A stretch of 64,000 bases of DNA from JAZKAR01 sp040389065. GTDB taxonomy: Bacteria; Pseudomonadota; Gammaproteobacteria; Burkholderiales; Casimicrobiaceae. The translations under genes were made by a program, and so were the position numbers. Shown piece by piece: positions 16,828 through 26,667 of the stretch. Under the pieces are notes generated by a model. That model saw only the letters and a program-made list of their open reading frames with translations, had not been told where the DNA came from and did not search any database. The stretch's first letter is position 1. Every line of letters begins with the position of its first letter. The stretch is taken from contig JAZKAR010000012.1 of assembly GCA_040389065.1 (NCBI GenBank), positions 89,392 through 153,391 on the forward strand. The letters are read 5' to 3'.

Positions 16828-17496
16828 TTAAGTAAATCGATGGACAATTTTTTTGACCACCTGATCAACCGATAAGCCTGATGTATCCAGCAAGTAAGCC
16901 CCTTGCGCCCTGCGCAGCGGAGCAATTGCTCGCTCACTATCCCGTTGATCACGCAAACGGATTTCATGGACAATCTGAGAAAGATTAGCAGAGAAGCCTT
17001 GCTCAAGCAACTGCTTGAAACGTCGGTAAGCTCGAACCTCAGTACTTGCTGTTAAAAAAACCTTCAAATTTGCGTATGGAAACACCACTGTTCCCATATC
17101 TCGCCCATCTGCCACTAAGCCAGGTAAAACGACGCAACGACGCTGATATTCAAGCAGCGCCTCACGTAATTCAGGCCATACTGCAATTTCAGAAGCACGT
17201 TGACCACATGCTTGTTCTCGTAATACAACACTGACCTCTTCTCCGTCAAGCCAAATAGCGCCATCATCCGCTCGCAAATGTAGCGTTTTTGCAATATTCA
17301 CTAATTGCGCAACATTTTTAGATGCGATACCCGCTTGTAAAGAGCTATACGCTACAGCCCTATACAATACGCCACTATCAAGGTAATGAAAACCTAGTAT
17401 TTTCGCGACTCGACGTGCGACAGTGCCTTTTCCTGACGCTGTTGGACCATCAATCGCAATGACTGGGACTAGACAGCCGCTATCAGTCAATTCCAC
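16828..17496 (-). CDS. cmk: Cytidylate kinase
   Basis: Phosphorylates CMP/dCMP with ATP. The 222-residue product has the P-loop IDGPTASGKGTVARRVA (~residues 15-31), LDSGVLYRAVAY, then the CMP-binding DGRDMGTVVFP, lid region RRFKQLLEQG and the terminal LDTSGLSVDQVVKKI. It opens the cmk-rpsA-ihfB-lapA cluster on the minus strand. In relatives aroA often lies upstream; here a divergent peptide-binding protein gene takes that position. Confidence 0.97.
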   Translation of the reverse strand: MELTDSGCLVPVIAIDGPTASGKGTVARRVAKILGFHYLDSGVLYRAVAYSSLQAGIASKNVAQLVNIAKTLHLRADDGAIWLDGEEVSVVLREQACGQRASEIAVWPELREALLEYQRRCVVLPGLVADGRDMGTVVFPYANLKVFLTASTEVRAYRRFKQLLEQGFSANLSQIVHEIRLRDQRDSERAIAPLRRAQGAYLLDTSGLSVDQVVKKIVHRFT

Positions 17497-17648
17497 AATA
17501 GCCCCCTTGTTCTAGCTTGATGGAAGAGAATCATACTGTGTTTCGCTCCTTATTGCTTGTCTCCTATAGTCTCCCTTATGTCATACAGGCCTTTTATCAT
17601 TTTTTGATAGAATTGCGTAATGGGTTAAAACGGTTTTTTTCGCCTATT

Positions 17649-19388
17649 ATGCTAAACATAAAAAATTTTTATAGCGATCAATCTTTGAAAATCTCGAGTT
17701 TTTTTATTCTATTTTTGTATGTTTTAGTAGGCGCTCCCACCCATGCGCATGCAATTAAACAACTTCGACTTTCATTTCCTGTTGCTGAAACGGGATTTGA
17801 TCCCGCAAAAGTTCATGACGCTTATTCTGGCGCAGTAGTTGAAGCTCTATTCGAACGTCTTGTAAGCTATGATTATCGCGCTCGTCCGCTTAAAATTAGT
17901 GCGTGTACAGCCCAAAACTTTACACGTAGCGCCGATGCCCTTACTTATACCTTTGTGCTTAAAAAAGGGATTTATTTTAGCCCTGATCCTGCCTTTAAAA
18001 ATCGCTCCCGCGAGCTTACAGCTAAAGATTATGTATATTCAATTCAACGATTAATTGATCCTGCCACTCGCTCTCCTTGGCAATTTTTGATTGAGGGGAA
18101 AATAAAAGGCCTTGATGCTAAAGCAAAAGCAGTTACCCCTCAACATGCCTTTAATTATGACGCTCCAGTTGCAGGTTTAAGGGCTACTGATCCTTACACC
18201 TTAATGATTACTCTTACACGCCCCGACCCTAATTTTTTATCTATTCTTGCAATGCCCGCATTGAGTGTAGTTGCACGCGAAGTGATAGAAACTTACCCTG
18301 ATAGTAATGCTCATCCTATTGGTACGGGAGCTTTTGCGCTCAAAAAATGGCAGCGTAGCGCACGTATTGTATTAGGTAAAAACCCAGCGTACCAAAGTAA
18401 AGAAAACGCTAATAGCACTCGTCCGCCTATTAGCATTGATGAAGTGGATATTCAGATTATTGAAGAATCGCAAGCACGCTGGTTGGCATTTAAGCAAGGG
18501 TTACTCGATATGATATCTCTTCCTTCAGATCTTGTACCCAAAGCCCTGGTTGGCGAAAAACTTGCTGAAGATCTTATGAAAGAAGGCATTACGTTACAAC
18601 GCAGTATTGATCCTGAAATTACGTATACGTATTTCAATATGCGTGACCCTATCGTAGGAGGAATGTCACCTGAAAAAATTGCCTTACGCCGCGCCTTAGT
18701 GATGGCACACAATACGCAAATAGATATTGATGTGCTTCAAAAAGGGCAAGCAAAAGAAGCTACATCTATTATTCCCGAGGGGATTCCTGGGTTTTCGGCT
18801 AGTGACATGCCTACCATTCGCTATAACCCTGACCTTGCGAATCAGCTGCTTGATCATTATGGCTATAAGCGCGATAACCAAGGATGGCGCACATTGCCTG
18901 ATGGTTCGCCTTTAATCATAAAGTTATCATCGACTCCAGACTCCAAAAGCAGAATTTATGATGAATTTTGGACACGTACCGCGCGGCAGCTTAGTATTCG
19001 GCTAAGCATTGTTAAAGCTAAGTTTCCAGATTTATTAAAAGCAGAGAAAGAATGTAAATTACAAATGCGCGGTGCAGCGTGGATTGCAGATTATGCAGAT
19101 GGCGATAATTTTATGATGTTGCTTTACAGTAAAAATATTCATCAAAGCAATAACGCCTGCTTTAAAGACTCTTTATATGATCAGTGGTATGAAGAAAGCC
19201 AGCAAATGTCCGACTCTCCTCAACGTACCATGCTTTATAAACGGATGAATGCTCGCATGGAATACTTAGCTCCCTGGAAGCTTGGGGTAAGCCGCTATAG
19301 AAATAGCCTTATTCATCGCCGCGTTAAAGGCTTTCAACAACACTCACTTATACGTGCTGACTGGATGTACTTAGATTTAGAAAATTAA
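17649..19388 (+). CDS. Extracellular solute-binding protein, family 5 (oligopeptide/dipeptide type)
   Basis: Periplasmic binding component for peptides or related solutes. I place the start at ATG 17649 because it gives a Sec signal peptide (FFILFLYVLVGAPTHAHA) and leaves 150 bp for divergent promoters with cmk; the frame is open back to a weak TTG at 17517. Mature landmarks are LRLSFPVAETGFDPAKVHD, GAVVEALFERL, YVYSIQRLIDPATRSPW, and NPIGTGAFALKKW-like PIGTGAFALKKW. The permease and ATPase genes are not adjacent, so partners must be elsewhere. Its stop overlaps the convergent trbL-like gene by 4 bases. Confidence 0.88.
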   Translation: MLNIKNFYSDQSLKISSFFILFLYVLVGAPTHAHAIKQLRLSFPVAETGFDPAKVHDAYSGAVVEALFERLVSYDYRARPLKISACTAQNFTRSADALTYTFVLKKGIYFSPDPAFKNRSRELTAKDYVYSIQRLIDPATRSPWQFLIEGKIKGLDAKAKAVTPQHAFNYDAPVAGLRATDPYTLMITLTRPDPNFLSILAMPALSVVAREVIETYPDSNAHPIGTGAFALKKWQRSARIVLGKNPAYQSKENANSTRPPISIDEVDIQIIEESQARWLAFKQGLLDMISLPSDLVPKALVGEKLAEDLMKEGITLQRSIDPEITYTYFNMRDPIVGGMSPEKIALRRALVMAHNTQIDIDVLQKGQAKEATSIIPEGIPGFSASDMPTIRYNPDLANQLLDHYGYKRDNQGWRTLPDGSPLIIKLSSTPDSKSRIYDEFWTRTARQLSIRLSIVKAKFPDLLKAEKECKLQMRGAAWIADYADGDNFMMLLYSKNIHQSNNACFKDSLYDQWYEESQQMSDSPQRTMLYKRMNARMEYLAPWKLGVSRYRNSLIHRRVKGFQQHSLIRADWMYLDLEN

Positions 19389-22300
19389 TCATCAACGTCA
19401 GGGCCTTGACCTTTTGCAGGGCCGAATGTAAAGCCTTGGTGTGGAGCATCTTTCAGTGAAGGAGCACCTAAAACTTTTGCTGTTACACCTTTTATGTTTG
19501 CAGAAGTTCGGCCAAAAAGCCCTTCATCTGAGCTTAAATGCTTACCTAATGCACCCGCAGCAGAAAGCCCTCCTCCTTTAAGGACTACACCCTTAATATT
19601 CGTTCTATCGCCCAACCCCTTACTTAAAGCAGCCCCCATCGCTTTTTGATCAGATGCATACCGCCCAGCATGCCCTTTTGTCTTCAAGCCAAACGCAGCG
19701 CCGTAACTATGCTCCATACGCATTGATTTTTTTCTATCTTCGCCTTTTGCTGTCATTCCTTTTCTAGCTTCGTCCATTCCCTTTTGCCAGCCTGATCGTG
19801 CGCTTCCACCTGAGTCCCCATGTACCTTGGCTCGCCCTGCCATAATCAGCCCATTACGTGCTGCTGCTACTGTGACTGCCGCAGATTTCACTTTTCCTAA
19901 AATTGACTTGCCTTTATTAGCTTCGCCAGACCCATGATCTCCTGCTGCATTTTTACGAGCCTCTACAATTTTAGCAGCTATGCCAGCTCCCCCTAATGTC
20001 ATAAAATTTGCAAATGCCCGGGCAGGAGAACTCTGAAGCCCTTGCCCTCGTTTTTCAGGGGCCGCTTCCTCTTTCTTTCTACTGCCTTTTGCTAAACCAT
20101 CGGCACTTTTGTTAGCTGCGCCTTTTGCTGAAGATGGATCTACATCACCTTTTGCTATCGCCTTCTTTCTATCACTTCGACCTTGTGCTCTACCAATAGA
20201 TCTAGCAACCATTCCAAGCCCTAATATTTTTCCTACGCCTTTACCTGCAGCCTTTGCTGTTTCAGGCCTATATTTGGTTAACTGTTTAGCTGCCATAAGA
20301 CCGCCCGCCACAGCTAAGCCTGCTATAGGATCGGCAGCCATTGCTCCATGGCCTAAAACTCCACCGGCAATATTTCCACCGATTGCATATTTTCCTGCTT
20401 TAGTTCCCATGACTACCGCAGCTGCAGCTGTACCTGCTACCGCTCCACCCGCAGCTAAGCCTGCACCTGCTGCACCTGCTGTTATGACTCCACCAACACC
20501 TGATACATTTGAAAAAATATGACCTGCACCCCCTGAAGCCCCTTCTCCACTAGCTCCCGAAGCCCCACCACTACCACCTGCACCATGCCCACCGGCACCT
20601 TGTCCGGATGTTGCATCTCTTGTTTGATGTCGTGATTGCCGCGCTGCTTGTTCGTCATCCGCTTCTGCTATTCCCCCGCTTCCTCCTCTATTTCTATTAG
20701 CACCACCAGATGCCCCAGTAGCTCCTGGAGGAGATGCCGCACCTGCTGGGCCATGAGAAACTCCTCCTGCAGGCGGATGCACGCCTCCACCACCTGTTAC
20801 TTCAGGATCTCCTCCTCCGCGAGCTGCGTTCATTTCGCCCTTGAACATTGCTTTCACCCCTGAGCCTACTGCAGCCAAATTACCAACCGCCCCTCCTGCC
20901 ATTTGCATAGCGCCAGAAGCCAACTTTACAGTGCCTTTAGAAGCAGAAGAAGCACCATTCATACCTGCCATAGAGGCCTGCATTAGCGCTCCTCCTGAAC
21001 CTACAGGTGAACCACCAATTGCACCTACCGCAAAATCAGTTGCTTTGAGAGCTACCCCAAATCCAATTGCTGATTGAATAAAGAGCGTTATATAAACTAT
21101 AAGCGCCTCAAAAACTTTACTGATCGCTGACAAAGGATTAAGTGCTTCTACGACGGCAGCACCTGGATCTCCTGCTCCTCCGCCAGCCAATACCATTAAC
21201 TTTGATATCCAGCCATAACTCAGGAGAATACTCATAATAAAAACGATAACTAACGAAAAAATCTTCAAGCCAGTCACCAACACGTAGCCCATATACTTTA
21301 CTGCGTAATCGTTACTCCAGCGTGATCCGCCAAATGCAAGCATAAGTACGCCTAAACCGCATACCAGATACATTTCAAGAAACGATACAAACATTTGGCC
21401 TCCCACAACAACCATCATCATCATGGTTAGGAAAGACACTATGATTCCAACATAGACAAAAAGCGCAAGAAATCTAACCATATAAGTGGTAATAACACCC
21501 CCTGTCATTTCTCCTACAATAATACCCGCTACGATTGCAGGCATATTAAACAGAAACCCTTGCGCTACTGCTGATAATACGGCTGCTTGCAAACTGAATC
21601 CATAAATCATCATCGTTGCAGGGCTTAAACCTAGCTTTACTCCACATGCATCAGGGTCAGCTGCCCCGCTACCGCTTACGCAGCCTTTTAATGCGACAAT
21701 AGCCTCAGGAGTAGTATTAAAATCACTCGCACATTGTGCATCACTCTTTGTACACGCTTGGATCTGCGTTAGTGTAGTAGCGCTGGGGAAACCTCTTAAA
21801 TATAGCTTTCCATTTTTAACATAATCAACGATATCGCTTGTTCCGGTACCAGGAGCTTTAGGCATGGTTGCAAATATTCCAGGCGAACCATCTTGGGGAT
21901 CAATAATATCTAAGCCAAAGGCCTGCATTGAATTTATTGTTTGTCCAACCCAACTGCCATTTTCAAAAAAATTCATGGGGCTAATTAGGTGAATTAACCA
22001 TAAGAAAAATCCATAAAACATCCATTTTCTAACTATATTTTTTATTAATGCCTGCAAATCACGGCCACCACCCAGAACCCATACTGTGGTGCCATAGATA
22101 AAATCTACTGTAAATAACAACCAAAATATTCTTTTCACATGTAAAAGTATAGGACCAATAGCTTTCTCAACATTACATCTAAACTCTCGAATAAACCCAT
22201 CTATTAATATTCTTACTGCATTTTCTAACCATGCGTGACTTCCTATTGTTTCCCCAGTACAACTATAAATTCTATAGCCATTTCGTGCAGAGTAAATTAA

Positions 22301-22765
22301 CACTTCTGCATCAACTAGCTCTTTTAACTCTGCTCCTGGTGAATCCCCTTCTAAAAGATTCCATTTCTCTGTAATCGGCCCTGCATCGGCGGGAGCCGAT
22401 ACTTTACAATTATTAAAATGAATTGTTTCACCATTTTTAAGTGTTACTCCGCTATTTCCTGAACGAGTGGCTATAAAAGGTGCAGAAGTATAAGCTGAAT
22501 CCAAAATACGATACCACTGCCCTTGATTTCTCTCATTCTTAGAGCGCCAATTTGACCCTAAATTCCAAGTTCCATAACCAGCCAAGTCCCCCCTATTATC
22601 TCTTGCCCACCCTTCAGTTACATCTTTAATACAAGTTCGAGGCGTACAAAACTGAGGGTTTTCATTACCTGAATCGACTAAACAAATAGTGGCAGCATTC
22701 GCTATAGATGAAAATAGCAGCATTGAGAATAAAACAATTCGTAATACGTGTTTTAAAACCCGCAT
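19385..22765 (-). CDS. Orphan TrbL/VirB6-like membrane protein with long Gly/Ala-rich tail
   Basis: An 1126-residue protein. A signal peptide (ending SSIANA) is followed by a Cys-containing periplasmic domain of about 170 residues, then hydrophobic helices: IFWLLFTVDFIYGTTVWVL, MMIYGFSLQAAVLSAVAQ and a dense block over residues ~380-520 with LFVYVGIIVSFLTMMMMVVV. Topology and the block GGQMFVSFLEMYLVCGLGVLMLAFGG followed by WSNDYAVKYMGYVL resemble TrbL, the VirB6-like inner-membrane channel of P-type type IV secretion. The last ~500 residues are rich in Gly, Ala, Ser and Lys, with a glycine-zipper stretch near 770-840. No other type IV secretion gene is in the window. It could instead be a specialised envelope protein. 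Confidence 0.75.
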   Translation of the reverse strand: MRVLKHVLRIVLFSMLLFSSIANAATICLVDSGNENPQFCTPRTCIKDVTEGWARDNRGDLAGYGTWNLGSNWRSKNERNQGQWYRILDSAYTSAPFIATRSGNSGVTLKNGETIHFNNCKVSAPADAGPITEKWNLLEGDSPGAELKELVDAEVLIYSARNGYRIYSCTGETIGSHAWLENAVRILIDGFIREFRCNVEKAIGPILLHVKRIFWLLFTVDFIYGTTVWVLGGGRDLQALIKNIVRKWMFYGFFLWLIHLISPMNFFENGSWVGQTINSMQAFGLDIIDPQDGSPGIFATMPKAPGTGTSDIVDYVKNGKLYLRGFPSATTLTQIQACTKSDAQCASDFNTTPEAIVALKGCVSGSGAADPDACGVKLGLSPATMMIYGFSLQAAVLSAVAQGFLFNMPAIVAGIIVGEMTGGVITTYMVRFLALFVYVGIIVSFLTMMMMVVVGGQMFVSFLEMYLVCGLGVLMLAFGGSRWSNDYAVKYMGYVLVTGLKIFSLVIVFIMSILLSYGWISKLMVLAGGGAGDPGAAVVEALNPLSAISKVFEALIVYITLFIQSAIGFGVALKATDFAVGAIGGSPVGSGGALMQASMAGMNGASSASKGTVKLASGAMQMAGGAVGNLAAVGSGVKAMFKGEMNAARGGGDPEVTGGGGVHPPAGGVSHGPAGAASPPGATGASGGANRNRGGSGGIAEADDEQAARQSRHQTRDATSGQGAGGHGAGGSGGASGASGEGASGGAGHIFSNVSGVGGVITAGAAGAGLAAGGAVAGTAAAAVVMGTKAGKYAIGGNIAGGVLGHGAMAADPIAGLAVAGGLMAAKQLTKYRPETAKAAGKGVGKILGLGMVARSIGRAQGRSDRKKAIAKGDVDPSSAKGAANKSADGLAKGSRKKEEAAPEKRGQGLQSSPARAFANFMTLGGAGIAAKIVEARKNAAGDHGSGEANKGKSILGKVKSAAVTVAAARNGLIMAGRAKVHGDSGGSARSGWQKGMDEARKGMTAKGEDRKKSMRMEHSYGAAFGLKTKGHAGRYASDQKAMGAALSKGLGDRTNIKGVVLKGGGLSAAGALGKHLSSDEGLFGRTSANIKGVTAKVLGAPSLKDAPHQGFTFGPAKGQGPDVDD

Positions 22766-23227
22766 ATCTGTACTTTCTGAATCTATTATTAGAATTACCT
22801 AGCAGTTATTAGCGCTATTTTTTATGGATACTTTCCGCTTTGGCATTAAGCACTATTGCACTTGTTAGGTAGAATAAACTTATTTTATGTATAAATATGT
22901 GCTCTGCTATTAAGATAGAAGATAAATTAAGTGTTCTTCCCTAGCATTCCTTTTAGTATGCTCAAAAATTTAAGATACTCAAGAGTTTTACCTAAGCCAT
23001 GCTATTAATCGTATCGTTTAGTGAACATTAAAAGGCCTTTATGCGTTTATCTAGACCAAGTAGCCAATCATCTCTGAAACAAGAAAAATATAGATGGATG
23101 GATATAATTTCTGGCAAAACATAAGGAACTCTTATAGCTATAGTGATGCCAACAATAATAGGGAGATAAAAATAGATATCTACTAACAATTTTATTTTAG
23201 TGATTATGACGTTATAGATATTAATTA
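22766..23227. other. 462-bp spacer between the trbL-like gene and the small membrane protein
   Basis: AT-rich, no ORF supported (a 27-codon ATG frame at 23041 lacks a convincing ribosome-binding site). No repeat copy was recognised. The trbL-like gene's promoter probably lies here. Confidence 0.4.
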
Positions 23228-23548
23228 TTATTCAGGATCTTTAAATTGGCGTTGTGCAAGCAAACAAAGCTGTTGCTGAAAATTTTCGCTGCACATCTCT
23301 CGAACCTTATGGCACTCTTGCAAAACTTTATTTTGCCCTTCTGGCTTTTTATCTTTAGGCAAACGATCTGCTTGTTTCATTTTATATTCCACGCACTCAT
23401 CATACATTCTAGCAACTACCCGGCTACTATTTGAATACCACCGATGACGAAAAAAAATATACGAATAATATCCTCCTACAACAATAAAAATTGAAATACC
23501 TAGAGCAATTAAACGTGTGCGAATATCAAGTTCTTTTGAATTGCTCAT
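23228..23548 (-). CDS. Small single-pass membrane protein of unknown function
   Basis: A 106-residue protein. Residues ~12-32 (LIALGISIFIVVGGYYSYIFF) form one membrane helix; the remainder is charged, with four Cys in DECVEY, QECHKV, EMCSEN and QLCLLA, arranged as two possible helical hairpins stabilised by disulfides if it faces the periplasm. GAGGAG a few bases before the ATG supports the start. It lies upstream of the trbL-like gene on the same strand, 462 bp away, and might act with it; I do not recognise its family. Confidence 0.6.
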   Translation of the reverse strand: MSNSKELDIRTRLIALGISIFIVVGGYYSYIFFRHRWYSNSSRVVARMYDECVEYKMKQADRLPKDKKPEGQNKVLQECHKVREMCSENFQQQLCLLAQRQFKDPE

Positions 23549-23678
23549 AGTAGGCTCCTCGAAGATAAACTATCTAAATACTTGAAATAACTTGCTCAAA
23601 GCATAAGTATAGCTACTGCATACGTATGAAAAATAAAACGTGCGATGACATATGCTTGAATACTACCTATACATACCC

Positions 23679-24968
23679 TTAAAAAGCTTTGCTTACATAT
23701 CGGTTTAAACGTTGGCGAAATATAATGACCATAATGAGTGCTGGTAACGAAATACACATGCATAGCAGAAAAAAAGCAGACCAGCCCCATGCTCCTACCA
23801 CTTTGTCGGCATGCACATTAATCAATACTTGCGGCAGTGTAATAAGGCTAGACAGTAATGCAAACTGAGTAGCGGTATAATCCCTATGCGTAACACGTGA
23901 AAGTAATGTGGTTAAAGCTGCTGTTCCTAATGCCATACCAATTGCATCAAGTATCAGCACTCCTATTAATACGTAAACCCCTGGCATACCCCATGTAGCC
24001 TTCCAAATACTTAGCGCCCACATACCCCCGATGGCAAGTGTTTGAGCAATACCAAAAAAAAACAATGCTTTTACAATTGATATTCGGCTCATCCACATTC
24101 CTGCTGCAAAGCTTCCTATCACTCCACCCCATAACATAGCTTGTTTAGCAGCAACCCCGATTTCAGTAAATGAATAGCCTAACCAACGATAAAAAGGTGT
24201 CATCAATTGGCTTGCCAAACCATCGCCAACTTTATAAAGCATAATGAGTACAATAATAAATAATGCATTTTTCCACCCCCAGCGATGAATAAATTCTTTA
24301 AAAGGATCAAGCACCGCATGACGAAATGAACGTTCGCCTACTTTTCCTACAGGTTCATGAATAAAAAAACTCATTATCAAACCAGGTATTAAGGCAGCAG
24401 CACTTAAATAAAATGTCTGCCCCCATGACCATGCATAATTATCTTTTAATACAAGGGCTAGTGACCCTGGGATCAAAACTGCCATGCGGTAAGCACCTAC
24501 ATGTAAGCCTGTGGCACTTCCAATTTCATCGGGTTCTAAAACTTCTTGGCGATATGCATCTAGCACGATATCTTGCGTAGCACCCCAAAAAGCAATCCAC
24601 ATTCCAATCAACATAAGCCCTGCAATGGGTAAAGTACCTCCCCAAGGCAGGTTAATATTCAGCAATGATGAGGGAGATACATACGCCATGCACGGCAATG
24701 AAATGACTAGGACCAACTGGCTAAGCACCATCCAACTGCGTCGCCGCCCTAACCCTAATGGGTCTGTATGATCTAATAGAGGTGCCCATAAGTATTTAAA
24801 ACTATAGGGAAGGCGTAATAGCGCAAATCCGGCTAACAGCTTGAGACTTACACCTTGATCGGTTAACCAGGCAGGCAACTGATGAACTAATACCAATAAA
24901 GGTAATCCTGAGCTAAATCCCGTTAGCAAAAATGGGAGTAAACGACGAGATAATAAAGAAGACTGCAT
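23679..24968 (-). CDS. AmpG-like muropeptide permease (MFS)
   Basis: A major-facilitator protein of about 429 residues with about 12 membrane helices. LPFLLTGFSSGLPLLVL at the start, FKYLWAPLLDHTDPLGLGRRRSWM and FWGATQDIVLDAYRQEVL are AmpG hallmarks; AmpG imports anhydromuropeptides released by cell-wall turnover for recycling and beta-lactamase signalling. ATG 24968 (MQSSLLSRR) is preferred over an in-frame Met five codons upstream. It is followed on the left by intergenic DNA and preceded by a MITE remnant and yidD. Confidence 0.88.
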   Translation of the reverse strand: MQSSLLSRRLLPFLLTGFSSGLPLLVLVHQLPAWLTDQGVSLKLLAGFALLRLPYSFKYLWAPLLDHTDPLGLGRRRSWMVLSQLVLVISLPCMAYVSPSSLLNINLPWGGTLPIAGLMLIGMWIAFWGATQDIVLDAYRQEVLEPDEIGSATGLHVGAYRMAVLIPGSLALVLKDNYAWSWGQTFYLSAAALIPGLIMSFFIHEPVGKVGERSFRHAVLDPFKEFIHRWGWKNALFIIVLIMLYKVGDGLASQLMTPFYRWLGYSFTEIGVAAKQAMLWGGVIGSFAAGMWMSRISIVKALFFFGIAQTLAIGGMWALSIWKATWGMPGVYVLIGVLILDAIGMALGTAALTTLLSRVTHRDYTATQFALLSSLITLPQVLINVHADKVVGAWGWSAFFLLCMCISLPALIMVIIFRQRLNRYVSKAF

Positions 24969-25017
24969 AAAGTTTCCGATCAATCGTGAAAAGCCCAGTA
25001 TTTTCTAGCAAATTTTT

Positions 25018-25132
25018 TAGAAGCTATGCAATTGTTCTATCAAGGTAGGATAACGCAAACTGTATATAAAGTACGGCAAGTTGCCAACATGCGGGGCGTC
25101 CCACGCCAAGATAAATAACCGTGTAATTTTTA
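25018..25132. repeat. Decayed MITE copy upstream of ampG-like gene
   Basis: Left end TAGAAGCTATGCAATTG and an interior with AAAGTACGGCAAGTTGCCAA and GCGGGGCGTCCCACGCC mark it as a long-form derivative; the right end has drifted (GTGTAATTTTTA). Together with the copy at 25483 it brackets yidD. Confidence 0.75.
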
Positions 25133-25177
25133 TATTTAATAAAACTTATGATCGAACTAAAAATAATAATCACGCAA

Positions 25178-25441
25178 TTAAATTTCTTTTTTTGCGGGTG
25201 GAACAGGGTCGTGTTTACTGGAACCCCAAGGATGACATTTTAGAATTCTCAAACAAAATAACCCTGTACCATATAGTGCACCATGTACCTTAATAGCTTC
25301 TATTGCATATTGAGAGCAGGTGGGAGAAAAACGACAATTATTACCCAACAGCGGTGATATTAATCGTTGATAACCATAGATTAAAGCTAGCAGGCATTTA
25401 ATTAATACTTTATGAGCAAATCTGAATACTGCACCTATCAT
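25178..25441 (-). CDS. yidD: Membrane protein insertion efficiency factor YidD
   Basis: An 87-residue YidD protein: amphipathic N-terminus, then IYGYQRLISPLLGNNCRFSPTCSQYAIEAIKVHG and RILKCHPWGSSKHDPVP in pieces, with the three conserved Cys. It is thought to assist YidC-dependent insertion of inner-membrane proteins. In most bacteria it sits between rnpA and yidC; here it is alone, between ampG-like and flgI, and bracketed by two decayed MITE copies. Its location therefore looks secondary. Confidence 0.92.
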   Translation of the reverse strand: MIGAVFRFAHKVLIKCLLALIYGYQRLISPLLGNNCRFSPTCSQYAIEAIKVHGALYGTGLFCLRILKCHPWGSSKHDPVPPAKKEI

Positions 25442-25482
25442 TTGGCCCTACTATCTGGCTGTTTAAGTGATTAAAATAATGT

Positions 25483-25596
25483 TAGAAGGCATATTATTAA
25501 TGTTCTATTGCGATATGCAATGCCCTAGAAATACAGACAATACACATAGTATGACAAATTGCCAACACACCAAGAGAACTCCACTGCATAACTAAA
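25483..25596. repeat. Decayed MITE copy (subfamily 2) between yidD and flgI
   Basis: Starts TAGAAGGCATATTATTAATG and ends CCACTGCATAACTAAA; the interior ACAGACAATACACATAG and GCCAACACACCAAGAGAAC match the variant at 51187 and 8389. It reaches to 6 bp from the flgI stop. Confidence 0.65.
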
Positions 25597-25601
25597 CTTA
25601 T

Positions 25602-26657
25602 TTAAATCACATCTAATTCCGCATTCAATGCGCCAACGCTCTTCATTGCCTGTAAAATTGAAATTAAATCTTGAGGTGTAGCGCCTAAGCGTGTCAATGC
25701 TCTAACCACTTCATTCAGTGATGTAGCGGTAGGAACACTAATAATAGCGCTTTTTTCTCTAGGTTCAGTTGCTGGCGCATTTAAACCTACTGGCGCCCCC
25801 GTTGCACCTATCGTAACGCTTAAATTACCGTGTGAAACAGCGCATGCCCCTATTGTTACCTGCTGGTTCATTACAACGGAACCTGTTCTTGCATTTACTG
25901 TTACTTTCGGCATGGGGGTATCAGGCTGCACCTGTACCGCATCTAGCATCGCTAAAAATGTAACGCGCTGATTGGTATCTTGTGGCGCACGCACACGTAT
26001 ACGCCGAGCATCTAATGCTTCTGACACATTAATTTTAAACTGTTTATTAATTGCATCTACCATTCGGCGCGCTGTAGTGAAATCAGGATCATGTAAATTT
26101 AAATTTACAAATTCTCCATCACCCACTGTGGTAGGAACAGCCCGCTCTACCATTCCACCATTAGGAATACGCCCTGCGTTTAAGCTACCGCCACCAGAAC
26201 CAATCAGCACACTGCCCTGTGCCTGAGCATACGTTTGGCTATCAGAACCTTTTAATGGCGTCATCACTAGTGTACCGCCCTTTAAACTTTTTGCGTTGTA
26301 AAGGGAAGAAACCGTTACATCAATATTTTGACCAGGCTGCACGAACGCAGGTAATTCTGCTGTCACTAATACTACAGCAACATTTTTTAATGAAAGCAGC
26401 GTACCGGGTGGCACTTGAATTCCTAATTTGTTAAGCATATTTACGACGCTTTGGCTGGCAGTAGGCACTTGCGATGTTTGATCGCCTGTGCCATCTAAAC
26501 CTACCACTAACCCATAGCCTACTAAAGGATTAGAGCGCATGCCTTCTATCGACACTAAATCTTTTAAGCGGGCAGCCTGGCCCCAAGAACTGACAGTAAG
26601 AACGCTTATTAAAAAAAAACACGCCACACTTTTTTGACTACGCCAACAGATTCGCAT
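25602..26657 (-). CDS. flgI: Flagellar P-ring protein FlgI
   Basis: Periplasmic protein that assembles the P ring around the rod in the peptidoglycan. I place the start at ATG 26657 (MRICWRSQK), since AGGAGG precedes it on the minus strand and a signal peptide (ACFFLISVLTVSSWGQA) follows; the frame is open 47 codons further upstream into flgH. The resulting 351 residues fit the family. Landmarks are RLKDLVSIEGMRSNPLVGYG, VVGLDGTGDQT, KNVAVVLVTAELPAFVQPGQ, and MTPLKGSDSQTYAQAQGSV. It starts 11 bp after flgH. The flgJ gene that often follows is absent; yidD comes next. Confidence 0.96.
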   Translation of the reverse strand: MRICWRSQKSVACFFLISVLTVSSWGQAARLKDLVSIEGMRSNPLVGYGLVVGLDGTGDQTSQVPTASQSVVNMLNKLGIQVPPGTLLSLKNVAVVLVTAELPAFVQPGQNIDVTVSSLYNAKSLKGGTLVMTPLKGSDSQTYAQAQGSVLIGSGGGSLNAGRIPNGGMVERAVPTTVGDGEFVNLNLHDPDFTTARRMVDAINKQFKINVSEALDARRIRVRAPQDTNQRVTFLAMLDAVQVQPDTPMPKVTVNARTGSVVMNQQVTIGACAVSHGNLSVTIGATGAPVGLNAPATEPREKSAIISVPTATSLNEVVRALTRLGATPQDLISILQAMKSVGALNAELDVI

Positions 26658-26667
26658 CGTTAGCCTC

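Noticed and set aside
17517..17648. Upstream extension of the solute-binding protein to a TTG start
   Set aside because: It would bury the signal peptide 44 residues inside and occupy the divergent promoter region with cmk.
23041..23124. 27-codon ATG frame upstream of the trbL-like gene
   Set aside because: Opposite strand to its neighbours, no ribosome-binding site and no recognisable sequence.
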